DNA from: a virus
DNA: 38,963 nt
IMG/VR virus record: IMGVR_UViG_3300042301_001187
Location: 1 to 38,963 of that record
Direction: 5' to 3' (one strand)
Part shown: positions 8,229-15,656 of the stretch, piece by piece
Layout of the letters: each line of letters begins with the position of its first letter
Position numbering within the stretch: position 1 is the stretch's first letter
Notes under the pieces: generated by a model
What the model was told of the DNA's origin: nothing
The model's input: the letters and a program-made list of their open reading frames with translations, nothing else
Database searches by the model: none
Program-made: the position numbers and the translations under genes

Positions 8229-9143
8229 CTAACTAAAAACTTGCACTTCAAGAATGTTTGCAACGCTAGCAGCACCTTGCGCGCCTTGAGGACCCTGAGA
8301 ACCAACATCACCTTGCGCACCTTGTGGACCTTGCGCACCCTGAACACCTTGAGGACCCTGAATACCAGGTGAACCCGTAGCACCCTGCGCACCCTGAAAC
8401 CCTTGGAAACCCTGCGCACCTTGAGGACCAACAGAACCCTGCGCACCTTGCGACCCTTGTGGTCCTTGCGGTCCTTGTGAGCCTTGCGGTCCAGCAACAG
8501 TCGAATCAGCACCAGTAGCCCCCTGTGCACCTTGGGAACCTTGTGGTCCTGTAGCACCCTGACTACCAACGTCACCTTGGAAACCTTGTGGACCTTGCGC
8601 ACCTTGTGCGCCTGTAGCACCCTGGGGTCCCGTGGCACCTTGACTACCCGTGTCGCCTTGGAAACCTTGTGGACCTTGAGCACCAGTTGTGCCTTGAAAA
8701 CCTTGTGTACCTTGAGGACCTGTTGCTCCTTGAGAACCTGTCGCACCTTGCACACCTTGGAAGCCTTGCGCTCCTTGCGACCCTTGTGGTCCTTGGAAGC
8801 CTTGGGGTCCTTGATAACCTATGGCTCCTTGTGCCCCTTGAGAACCTTGAGGGCCGGTAGCGCCTTGAGCGCCTGTGGCCCCTTGCGCACCTTGAGTGCC
8901 AGTAAAACCTTGTGGACCTTGCGTACCATGTGCTCCAGTCGGACCCTGAGGGCCAGCGTTGCCAATACCTCCTGTAGAACCAGCAGGACCAGGAACACCT
9001 TGAAACCCTTGTGGGCCTTGAGACCCCTGAGAACCTTGAGCCCCCTGAGAACCTTGAACTCCCTGAGGACCAGCAGGTCCAACTTCGGATGTTGAAAGAA
9101 TGGTTATTTCGTCGTTAATGGTTACGTTTAGTTCGGTGGTCAT
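8229..9143 (-). CDS. Collagen-like tail fibre (304 aa)
   Basis: From about residue 22 to 291 the protein is an almost unbroken Gly-X-Y series, mostly GPQ, GAQ, GSQ and GFQ triplets, roughly 90 in total, with one interruption near residue 212 (GADSTVAG). The first 20 residues ([18 protein letters not shown]) and the last 13 ([11 protein letters not shown]) are not collagenous and may anchor and cap the trimer. Such repeats form long rigid fibre shafts in phages. Large open frames on other strands and frames here are artefacts of the repeat. Confidence 0.9.
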   Translation of the reverse strand: MTTELNVTINDEITILSTSEVGPAGPQGVQGSQGAQGSQGSQGPQGFQGVPGPAGSTGGIGNAGPQGPTGAHGTQGPQGFTGTQGAQGATGAQGATGPQGSQGAQGAIGYQGPQGFQGPQGSQGAQGFQGVQGATGSQGATGPQGTQGFQGTTGAQGPQGFQGDTGSQGATGPQGATGAQGAQGPQGFQGDVGSQGATGPQGSQGAQGATGADSTVAGPQGSQGPQGPQGSQGAQGSVGPQGAQGFQGFQGAQGATGSPGIQGPQGVQGAQGPQGAQGDVGSQGPQGAQGAASVANILEVQVFS

Positions 9144-9481
9144 GTTCTTGTCACATCCGCTAGAATTGTTACAACACCAGAAAGAAAGGTTGACTTAGAA
9201 CCACCAATGTCTTGTTCTAGGTCCCAATAGTAATAACCTGGAGAAAGATTTTTTGACAAAGACGGGGAAAGCGTACACTCAACTTTGCCGTTGGCCGCAT
9301 CTGTTACAACGCAAGTAAATGTTGCGGAGATGGAAGCAATATCCTGCGTCGTGCGAAACTGCATAGCATATGTTCGACTAGTAATATTTATGGCTGTTCC
9401 GTTTTCATCCTTGATATTAACAACAAGGGCCAGGGTGTCTCCCCTGGTATATGTGAGGTCTTGTTTAACGGGTGCAGCCAT
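9140..9481 (-). CDS. BppU-N-like fibre/baseplate protein (113 aa)
   Basis: The opening [20 protein letters not shown] followed by SRTYAMQFR and [13 protein letters not shown] is typical of the Ig-like N-terminal domain of BppU-type proteins that anchor receptor-binding fibres. The gene shares an ATGA with the collagen-like fibre downstream, so the two are probably made together. No Shine-Dalgarno precedes the ATG at 9481, but a TATACT hexamer lies 9 bases upstream, which suggests a leaderless message. Confidence 0.65.
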   Translation of the reverse strand: MAAPVKQDLTYTRGDTLALVVNIKDENGTAINITSRTYAMQFRTTQDIASISATFTCVVTDAANGKVECTLSPSLSKNLSPGYYYWDLEQDIGGSKSTFLSGVVTILADVTRT

Positions 9482-9490
9482 ACTATTTGC

Positions 9491-9500
9491 AGTATAGCAC
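9491..9500 (-). promoter_or_regulatory. Putative extended -10 promoter for the fibre module
   Basis: The minus strand reads GTGCTATACT: TGC followed by TATACT, 9 bases before the ATG of the BppU-like gene. Transcription would begin almost at the start codon. Leaderless messages are common in Actinobacteria. It shares the GTGCTA core with the element at 5161-5170. No -35 is apparent. Confidence 0.4.
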
Positions 9501-9752
9501 CTACCATTTTACCCTGTTCGCCCAATACGCAGCAGACATCTTGCCACGGGCAATGTTCTTAGCATGACGAGCCTTAAAGGCGTTATTGCGGGCAGACCCA
9601 TCAGGGGAACCCTTCACACCCTGCTGGCCGAACCGAATCAACTTAACCGTACTGCCCTCTTTAGCCAACACGGCATGAGACTTCTTTGCCCCAGGGGTAG
9701 CTTTAGGTTTGTTGTAGCCTGCAAACCGTTCGCCGCGATACTCGATAGTCAT
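9501..9752 (-). CDS. Conserved small basic phage protein (83 aa)
   Basis: The body reads MTIEYRGERFAGYNKPK, then HAVLAKEGSTVKLIRFGQQG and ends FKARHAKNIARGKMSAAYWA. I recognise this as a small basic family found in many phages beside capsid and tail genes; its biochemical role is not known. I chose the ATG at 9752 because it forms an ATGA with the upstream stop; an in-frame ATG eight codons earlier lacks a ribosome site. Confidence 0.65.
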   Translation of the reverse strand: MTIEYRGERFAGYNKPKATPGAKKSHAVLAKEGSTVKLIRFGQQGVKGSPDGSARNNAFKARHAKNIARGKMSAAYWANRVKW

Positions 9753-10027
9753 TGCGGGACACCCTCTATTTGCCATTTATGAGTAGCATGTTTTTCTAAC
9801 AACGAGGAACCCTCAATCTTGCGGGGCTGCAAACCCTGCTTGCGCAAACGTTTGTACGCAGGCATATCTTTGTTCCAGCGCTTTTCGCGCTGGTTAGTTT
9901 CTTCAACAACAGAACCACGGGTGGTGGTGGAGTTCGTGCCGGTATGGACCATTGATATTCGACATCCAAAACAATCTTCTACGTCAAGGTTTGGGTGAGT
10001 TTCCCTATGCTTCAATGTAATCACCAT
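9749..10027 (-). CDS. Small hypothetical phage protein (92 aa)
   Basis: It begins MVITLKHRETHPNLDVEDCF and contains a GCR next to that Cys (DCFGCR), then a long basic helical part (REKRWNKDMPAYKRLRKQGL). DCFGC is a possible half zinc site but there is no second pair. The ATG at 10027 overlaps the upstream gene by 23 bp; a TTG at 10039 is an alternative. It sits in a run of small genes after the capsid gene, so a head-completion or virion role is possible but unproven. Confidence 0.55.
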   Translation of the reverse strand: MVITLKHRETHPNLDVEDCFGCRISMVHTGTNSTTTRGSVVEETNQREKRWNKDMPAYKRLRKQGLQPRKIEGSSLLEKHATHKWQIEGVPQ

Positions 10028-10262
10028 ACCCACCTGCAATAAGGTCTGCTTCTTCAGCGGCGGTCAACGGGTGGATATGCCCACCGTGGTAAATATGGGC
10101 GACAAGACTGTCATCAAAAGGTTGCGACTCGGTAAAAGAACCGTCAGTCATTTTAAATACATTCCTGCCGCGACGACCAGGTTTTAGGTAAGCCATAATG
10201 CCCGATTCGTAGCTTTCAGCCCAATAAACAAAATCGTCTGTGGGTGGTTTAAAAGTTGCCAT
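10005..10262 (-). CDS. Small conserved phage protein after the capsid gene (85 aa)
   Basis: The sequence has MATFKPPTDDFVYWAE, a basic turn GRRGRNVF, and an acidic half with HIYHGGHIHPLTAAEEADL, ending GGYGDYIEA. The His cluster (HxxHGGHIH) is striking and could bind metal. I know of similar short proteins next to capsid genes in actinophages but not of a proven function; head decoration or completion is a guess. It follows the capsid terminator, so it is read by partial read-through or by its own promoter. Confidence 0.6.
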   Translation of the reverse strand: MATFKPPTDDFVYWAESYESGIMAYLKPGRRGRNVFKMTDGSFTESQPFDDSLVAHIYHGGHIHPLTAAEEADLIAGGYGDYIEA

Positions 10263-10279
10263 GTCTAGACAATAGCAAA

Positions 10280-10303
10280 AGCCCCCCGCCGAAGCAGGGG
10301 GCT
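10280..10303 (-). terminator. Rho-independent terminator after the major capsid gene
   Basis: On the minus strand a stem AGCCCCC / GGGGGCT encloses a ten-base loop and is followed by TTTTGC. It lies 23 bases after the capsid stop. The U tract is short, so it may only attenuate, giving more capsid than downstream messages. Confidence 0.75.
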
Positions 10304-10325
10304 AGTGCAAATAAGCGGTAAAGCT

Positions 10326-11309
10326 TTAGGCGTTGTTTGCACCGATGCTTGAAGCAGATTCGATACGACGAAGTGCTTCTTGACGGAACACGCTGTAACC
10401 AACAAAGTGCTTCCAGCCGACTGGGCGGAAACGCTTGAGGAGGTCGGTGACGGTACCGTACACGATGGTTGGCTGTGCGCCATACTCGCCACCAAGGGAG
10501 ATACCCTTAGCAAGAGCTTGACGGCCCATGATGAGTGTTCCATAAGAGTCACCCGTTCCTGCTGCACCTGCGCCGTTGAAAGCGTTAGTGAAGATAGGAG
10601 CGCGTGGTGAAGAAATGAAACGAACACCATCGATTTGACCGATTTCGCCGTTAATCAACGGTGTTGCATCGGTGTACTTGTAAGCGTCACGCCAGCCTGC
10701 TGCGTCAGTAGCCGACATAAGGTCGAACTGTACGTCAGGGTGGATGAAGCCCATGTAGGTACCATTGATGGTTGGAACGTTTGCACCACGCAATTGTGCA
10801 ACAGCCTTGCGGATGTCACTAATTGTCAATGTGTCGTCAACGTCCATGTCAACGCGAGCAGAAGCGGTGTCTGTACCACCCGAAGCGTAGAACACGTTTG
10901 AACCAGCCTGCAAAACGTCACGGGCAATCGTGTCGATGCTCAAACCAGCGTTGTAACCAACAGCCTGAGCTGCTACTGGGTCAACAGGCATGAACGAAGA
11001 AGCACGGAGCTTAGCGGTGGTTACAGTTGCGTTACCGTATTCGCGAAGGGTAACAGTAACTTGACTGTCGCTCATCGATACAGGTGTTACGTCTTCTGCT
11101 TCGCCAAGTTCTGTGGTTGCAGCAGCAAGGTCAGCGAAAACGGTGAACTTGATAGATGAACCAGGGTTGGTGGCATTGGTTGCCTGAACGTCTGCGAACT
11201 GGTCGAAGTACATTTCAGGGCGGAGTGCGAAGTACGCGAGCTTTTCAAACGCAACCTGGTCGGTTTGCAAACTTGCGGTACTAATTTCGTTGGCGTAAAA
11301 ATCGGCCAT
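10326..11309 (-). CDS. Major capsid protein, N4-gp56-like family (327 aa)
   Basis: The start (FYANEISTASLQTDQVAFEK) and the central VTVTLREYGNATVTTAKLRA, then AAQAVGYNAGLSIDTIAR, match the N4-gp56 family of HK97-fold capsid proteins in style and length. The C-terminal YGTVTDLLKRFRPVGWKHFV is also characteristic. It is preceded by the scaffold gene (26-bp gap) and flanked by a promoter upstream and a terminator downstream, as expected for the most abundant virion protein. Confidence 0.85.
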   Translation of the reverse strand: MADFYANEISTASLQTDQVAFEKLAYFALRPEMYFDQFADVQATNATNPGSSIKFTVFADLAAATTELGEAEDVTPVSMSDSQVTVTLREYGNATVTTAKLRASSFMPVDPVAAQAVGYNAGLSIDTIARDVLQAGSNVFYASGGTDTASARVDMDVDDTLTISDIRKAVAQLRGANVPTINGTYMGFIHPDVQFDLMSATDAAGWRDAYKYTDATPLINGEIGQIDGVRFISSPRAPIFTNAFNGAGAAGTGDSYGTLIMGRQALAKGISLGGEYGAQPTIVYGTVTDLLKRFRPVGWKHFVGYSVFRQEALRRIESASSIGANNA

Positions 11310-11335
11310 AATTTATTCCTTTGCTTGAGGGGGGT

Positions 11336-11794
11336 TTAGAGTTGGATTCCTTGTGCTTGTGCCTCTGCAAAGATGTCGTATACTTCTTGTTCCGACTGAG
11401 CATCCTGAATACGTTTTGCCCAAGATGGTCCTGGAGGTGCTGATTCGCTACCGGCAGCAATCTTATTAGACTGTTGCCAAGCCTGCTTGTCTTGGTCCAC
11501 AACGTTATTTTGGGGTGTAATCAACTGTGCTTCTTCAGCGGCCCGCCTGATAGCTTCCGGAGTTAGTTCGCCGTCATAGCCTTTAACGAAATATTTGAAT
11601 CTTGGATCATCGGTTTGGATACCGGCTTTTACAAAATTCATTTCGCGAGAGGCTTGTGAGAACTCTGCCACTTGTCGGCGTAGTTCCTTGGCTTCCTTTT
11701 CCAGTTGTTTCATTCTTGCCCTCACAGGATTCTGTGGTTGCTCGATTGGCTGGTCGTCTTCGTCTTCGTAGAAGTATTCTTCAAACTCTGACAT
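11336..11794 (-). CDS. Capsid scaffolding protein (152 aa)
   Basis: A highly charged helical protein: acidic N-terminus (EFEEYFYEDEDDQPIEQ), a coiled coil (ARMKQLEKEAKELRRQVAEF) and a helical C-terminus ending AEAQAQGIQL. Directly upstream of the capsid gene, this is the usual pattern of a prohead scaffold. The ATG at 11794 has AGGAG 8 bases upstream; earlier starts are open but lack such a site. Confidence 0.8.
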   Translation of the reverse strand: MSEFEEYFYEDEDDQPIEQPQNPVRARMKQLEKEAKELRRQVAEFSQASREMNFVKAGIQTDDPRFKYFVKGYDGELTPEAIRRAAEEAQLITPQNNVVDQDKQAWQQSNKIAAGSESAPPGPSWAKRIQDAQSEQEVYDIFAEAQAQGIQL

Positions 11795-11922
11795 ATGGCA
11801 CTCTCCTTTAGACCGCACCACACCGGAGGAGCATGGTGGCTTCTTGTTGTTTTACACCCCATATGTACGCTGTCAGTATTGGGGGGTTCCCGACAGGTTT
11901 CAGCACTCGGCTTACCCAAAGA

Positions 11923-11952
11923 ACTATAAAGACATCAATCGCTTTTTGTCAA
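11923..11952 (-). promoter_or_regulatory. Sigma70-type promoter for scaffold and capsid genes
   Basis: The minus strand has a perfect TTGACA (11947-11952) and TATAGT (11923-11928) separated by 18 bases. It starts right after the stop of the 280-residue gene and leaves a leader of about 120 bases before the scaffold ATG. With the terminator at 10280 it defines a scaffold-capsid transcription unit read by host RNA polymerase. Confidence 0.8.
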
Positions 11953-12795
11953 TCACTGTCCTACGGTACGTAAGCCTTCAGTACCAAATTGGTTTGCGCG
12001 TGCAAATCCTCCACCTGATTCAAAAGCTGCACTACGTTCGCGTTTACGTTTTGCTATGCGTTGGGTAGCGGCAGCGTTTGTGCCAAAGGTGCCAGCGATC
12101 TGTTGCTCTTGGTTAATTGCTTCTTCTCCCTGGAGCGGATTAAAAAGTTCCTGTTGGGCGGAGATATTGAAAAAGCCTTGTTGCGCTTCGGCCTTGTCGA
12201 TACCTTCTTTGCGCAATTCTTCAGATTGTTCTACCGAAAGATTAATGCCCGCCTGGCGTTTAGCTTCTGAACCAATCTCAGCGACTCTGGCTCTATTAAC
12301 AATAATGTCAGTAGTCACATCTGGGTTCATGAAATAGGCAGCAAGGTCGCCATTATTTACATCTGGGTAATAAGTCTTCAACTGGGCGAGCACCTCTGGG
12401 TTGGCATCCTTAACAGCTAAGTAGCCGTTGTCAACGCGGTTGGCTACTTCCTGCGGAGAAACGTCAGCGCCTATAAACTTGGCATAAGCCTCAGGGGTAT
12501 CATAAAAACCAGGTGGCAAGCCGCGTCCTTGTATAGCATTTTTATAGGACTGCTCTTGTTGCAGATAGTTGCTTATAGAAAATGGAGGTTTTCCAGCTTT
12601 TTCTAAAGCAACGTTTCCAGCAAACCGCCTTTTGTACGGCTCTGTTTCTTTAATCTGAAAGCCAATTTGGTCAATGCTTGTTTCTTCTGTAATTTTTCCT
12701 TCGCCATAAGCAGCCCAAACAACGGAGGCTAGGTCTGCTAAGCCAACTCCGCTAAGCATAGATTTGAGTATTTGTTCTGCGTCTAGTTCAGCCAT
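11953..12795 (-). CDS. Probable internal virion protein (280 aa)
   Basis: A soluble, mostly helical protein with no signal peptide: MAELDAEQILKSMLSGVGLA at the start, a Gln/Glu-rich middle (SVEQSEELRKEGIDKAEAQQ) and a basic RIAKRKRERSAAFESGGG end. It is translationally coupled to the large upstream virion gene (TAATG). Four such genes in a row between portal and scaffold suggest internal or ejection proteins; no enzymatic motif is visible. Confidence 0.55.
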   Translation of the reverse strand: MAELDAEQILKSMLSGVGLADLASVVWAAYGEGKITEETSIDQIGFQIKETEPYKRRFAGNVALEKAGKPPFSISNYLQQEQSYKNAIQGRGLPPGFYDTPEAYAKFIGADVSPQEVANRVDNGYLAVKDANPEVLAQLKTYYPDVNNGDLAAYFMNPDVTTDIIVNRARVAEIGSEAKRQAGINLSVEQSEELRKEGIDKAEAQQGFFNISAQQELFNPLQGEEAINQEQQIAGTFGTNAAATQRIAKRKRERSAAFESGGGFARANQFGTEGLRTVGQ

Positions 12796-14759
12796 TATAT
12801 AATCTTTCCAAAAGCGCTAGCAAGGTTGAAAGCTAGTTCTCTAGCACCTTGTTTTGCTGTGTTTGTGTTCTTCCAATTGTATATAGAGTCTGTGCGGAGC
12901 TTTTGATTCCATTCGCCAATCGACAAAGCTTTTGTCTGCCCATTTTCCGTGTTGCCGCTGTAAGCAATTTGGAACTGAGGAAGGGTCATGTCAATCTGGC
13001 TTGGGTCCATTTCAAGAACCTTTGCTGCGTGTTCTTGCCACGGCCTAACAATCGTTGCCATGTCCATAGACGGATCGTCTAATTGCTGGGCAAGGTTACC
13101 GTAAACGTTTTTAGCTACCGTGCGCAATGATCTGTCAAAGTCTTCTACTGTTTTCTCGCCTGTAAGCAAACTTACAATTGTGTCATCCGACACACTAGAG
13201 AACATGTTCTTTGCGTAGGTTCTGTACTTGTTGGCGTTTGTACCTTTGAGGACAGTTTTTGCTGCTGCGTCGTTTACGTAGTTACCGGTAATTGGGTCTC
13301 GTCTAAATGCCTCGCCGTAAAAAGCAGTATCCAGAGTTGCATCGTCGTACTTCTGGTTCATCGTGTCGGAAACAAGTTTTGAAAAACCACCGTTTGCAAA
13401 CGGGATGTCACCAAAACGGTTTCTAACTCGACGAGAGGCCGCGATAGTTGCCTTGTCCATAAACCAGGATGTACCTGGTGCAAGTTCATTCCAACGTTCT
13501 TGTTCTATATCACCATTAATTAAATCAACGGTTATCTTTTTTAAGTCGTCGAATTGTGGGTCTAGATCAAGAATCCACGCATACTGCGGAAACTGCACTT
13601 TCAATGCTTCGTAATCAATAGCAGGAGGTAGTTTCTTTTTGCCACCCTTGTTGTTTTTCCCACCTTTATTGTTTGAACCGGTTGGAGGCAATCCACCAGT
13701 TCCACCACCAGTTCCACCACCAGTTCCACCACCAGTTCCACCTGCACCAATATTGTTCCTGCTTGAAGGGTTTTGAATATTGCTTACTAACGGTGCTCCG
13801 GTAGAAGGCTTAACAGGTGTTGTGGATGGGACCGTAGTTGTAGTGCTTTGTGGGGTGGTTGTAGTTGTTGTGGCCCCAGGGGTGGTTGTTGTAGTAGCTC
13901 CAGGAGTTGTAGTCGGCGTAGTCTTAGGAGTGGTGGTTGGAGTTGGAGTAGGTGCAGTTGTTGTGGTAGTGGGGGCCTGCGTAGTTGTTGTGGTAGTAGG
14001 GGCTACTTTAAGTTTTGCCTCCAAAGCTTTCTTTTCGTCGGCAAGTCTTTTTTTCTCAGCGCTACTAATATCTTTTGCGCCAGCACGTTTTTCACGATCA
14101 GTTTTAGGTTGTAATTTTTTATCAATTTCTTTTATCTGGTTTTGGACTTCTTTAATTGGAGCTTCAATGGTTTCAAGATTCCTCGCAGCTGCTTCTGCTG
14201 GGACTCTAAGTTCTTCAATTATTTCTCGTAGTTTATTGTCTCCTGGTATTCCAAAATATGTACGCCCCTTGTAAACTTTGTTTTCGCTAATTTTAGACAA
14301 AGAAGTTATAGCTTCTAAAAGTTCGGCAGCTGTAGAGGCTGCAAGTTTCTTTGCTGCGTCGTATTCCTTTTTGGAAACAATCTTGCTTTCTTGGGCTGAC
14401 GTACCAGTTGTTGGCTGAACGGTTGTAGAAGTAGTTGGAGTTGCATTGCTTGGTGGGCGGAAGTCCCAACCTGGTGGCAATGAACCGCCCTGTGGGGTGG
14501 ATTTGCTGTTGCTGCCTTTTTTATCATCGGACCCAAGGAAAAGAATGTCTTTAAACCCTGGACGGGCAACTTTGTAAACGTTCCCAGTTTTGCTGTCAAC
14601 ATAAAACTTCCCCGGAGCAAGACCTTTTTTGGAAGCTGCAGGGTACAAAACCGAATCACCAGGTTTTACGTTTTCCGGAGTTGTTGTTGGTGTTGTGTTC
14701 CCGGTAGGTCGGAAGTCCCAACCTGGAGGTAAGTTCTTATCTTTTTTTGCAGATGCCAT
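12795..14759 (-). CDS. Virion protein with two LPPGWDFRP motifs and a Thr/Pro linker (654 aa)
   Basis: The N-terminal part carries LPPGWDFRP twice (about residues 10-18 and 93-101) around a beta domain (GKFYVDSKTGNVYKV). A helical charged stretch follows (KEVQNQIKEIDKKLQ), then a Thr/Pro linker of about 70 residues and four GGGT units (about 340-356). The last 270 residues are a globular helical domain (FPQYAWILDLDPQFDDLKKI and onward). LPPGW recalls WW-domain openings, but I see no second WW tryptophan, so this is only a resemblance. Likely an internal or ejected virion protein. Confidence 0.55.
   Translation of the reverse strand: MASAKKDKNLPPGWDFRPTGNTTPTTTPENVKPGDSVLYPAASKKGLAPGKFYVDSKTGNVYKVARPGFKDILFLGSDDKKGSNSKSTPQGGSLPPGWDFRPPSNATPTTSTTVQPTTGTSAQESKIVSKKEYDAAKKLAASTAAELLEAITSLSKISENKVYKGRTYFGIPGDNKLREIIEELRVPAEAAARNLETIEAPIKEVQNQIKEIDKKLQPKTDREKRAGAKDISSAEKKRLADEKKALEAKLKVAPTTTTTTQAPTTTTTAPTPTPTTTPKTTPTTTPGATTTTTPGATTTTTTPQSTTTTVPSTTPVKPSTGAPLVSNIQNPSSRNNIGAGGTGGGTGGGTGGGTGGLPPTGSNNKGGKNNKGGKKKLPPAIDYEALKVQFPQYAWILDLDPQFDDLKKITVDLINGDIEQERWNELAPGTSWFMDKATIAASRRVRNRFGDIPFANGGFSKLVSDTMNQKYDDATLDTAFYGEAFRRDPITGNYVNDAAAKTVLKGTNANKYRTYAKNMFSSVSDDTIVSLLTGEKTVEDFDRSLRTVAKNVYGNLAQQLDDPSMDMATIVRPWQEHAAKVLEMDPSQIDMTLPQFQIAYSGNTENGQTKALSIGEWNQKLRTDSIYNWKNTNTAKQGARELAFNLASAFGKII
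13693..13740. repeat. 12-bp tandem repeat, four copies, in a virion gene
   Basis: The unit CCACCAGTTCCA (plus strand) is repeated four times without change and encodes GGTG units in the linker of the 654-residue protein. Perfect repeats of this kind expand and contract easily, so linker length may vary among relatives. Confidence 0.9.
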
Positions 14760-15656
14760 TTATATACCTTTCAACAAAGCGTCTAGAGATGCTCCCAATT
14801 GGCCAAAACGCATCATTGCAGCTTCCTGCCCGTACTCTTGCTCGATCTGGCTTTGTGCAATAGTTTGAGCAGATGGGGCCTGTTGGGTCTCGGTAGCATT
14901 TGATTGTCCAGCAGCACGTTCACGTGATTGGACCTTGCTGACAATCTTGCTTACTTCCGTAGAGTTTAACCTGCGGCCAATTGTTTGTTCAGCGACCCTA
15001 TTCGCAATGTTGATGATGTCGTCATCAGAAGAAATTGAATACCTGTTTGCTCCGCCACCACCAGTACCAGGTGCGCCTTGGATAGCTTGGAACTCAGAAA
15101 AAATAATCGGCTTTGCTACGTCCCATGTGTAGCCGGTTGGGTTAACAGCAGCTAAAAACTGTTCCATGGCGTAAACAGAGTTGTTGTCTCGCCCGGTCAC
15201 AGAAGGGCCGGTCTTGCTTGGAAAGAACCCGCGCTGATATAGGGCGTTTAAAAGTTCAATTCTATTGGGTTGTGACATTTGCGCAAGTTCGACTTCAGCA
15301 TCTTTTGAAGGGTTGTACTGCTCACGCGACAGTTCGCCATTTTTGTCAATTAACTTGTTTGACGCAACTTGTGCGCTTGTAACGTACTTGCTAATAAAGT
15401 TTGTGCCACCGGTCACGTTACCGGCTTGCATTGTAACGCCCTTGGGGTTTGCTCTGTTCCTAACAGTTACAACGTCCGTTTTAGAAATTCCAGACTGTAC
15501 GGCTTTTTGCGCAGCGGGGCCTTTTACTGTTCTTTTAGTTTTGGTTAAATCGACTTCCCATGGGTTGGCAACAGTGGCCGTGTTCGGAAGAAGCAGTTCT
15601 GGTGGTATCTCGGTTGGGTTTGCTGCTTGGTTCGGTTGTACGTTCTCGTTACTCAT
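14760..15656 (-). CDS. Probable internal virion protein (298 aa)
   Basis: A soluble protein with a disordered Asn/Gln/Pro-rich start (SNENVQPNQAANPTEIPPEL), a central helical part with LLNALYQRGFFPSKTG, and a C-terminal helical region (INIANRVAEQTIGRRLNSTE) ending in a Gln-rich tail. It overlaps the stop of the 1583-residue gene by one base and is followed without gap by the 654-residue gene. I do not recognise a family. The set of large soluble proteins suggests ejection proteins that line the DNA exit channel. Confidence 0.5.
   Translation of the reverse strand: MSNENVQPNQAANPTEIPPELLLPNTATVANPWEVDLTKTKRTVKGPAAQKAVQSGISKTDVVTVRNRANPKGVTMQAGNVTGGTNFISKYVTSAQVASNKLIDKNGELSREQYNPSKDAEVELAQMSQPNRIELLNALYQRGFFPSKTGPSVTGRDNNSVYAMEQFLAAVNPTGYTWDVAKPIIFSEFQAIQGAPGTGGGGANRYSISSDDDIINIANRVAEQTIGRRLNSTEVSKIVSKVQSRERAAGQSNATETQQAPSAQTIAQSQIEQEYGQEAAMMRFGQLGASLDALLKGI

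Noticed and set aside
8484-9095. 203-codon plus-strand frame over the collagen-like gene, rich in Thr, Leu, Arg and Cys
   Set aside because: It is the complement of the Gly-X-Y repeat; the repeat removes stop codons in several frames at once.
11722-11919. 65-codon minus-strand frame in the leader of the scaffold gene
   Set aside because: It overlaps the scaffold gene in another frame and begins inside the promoter-proximal leader without a ribosome site.
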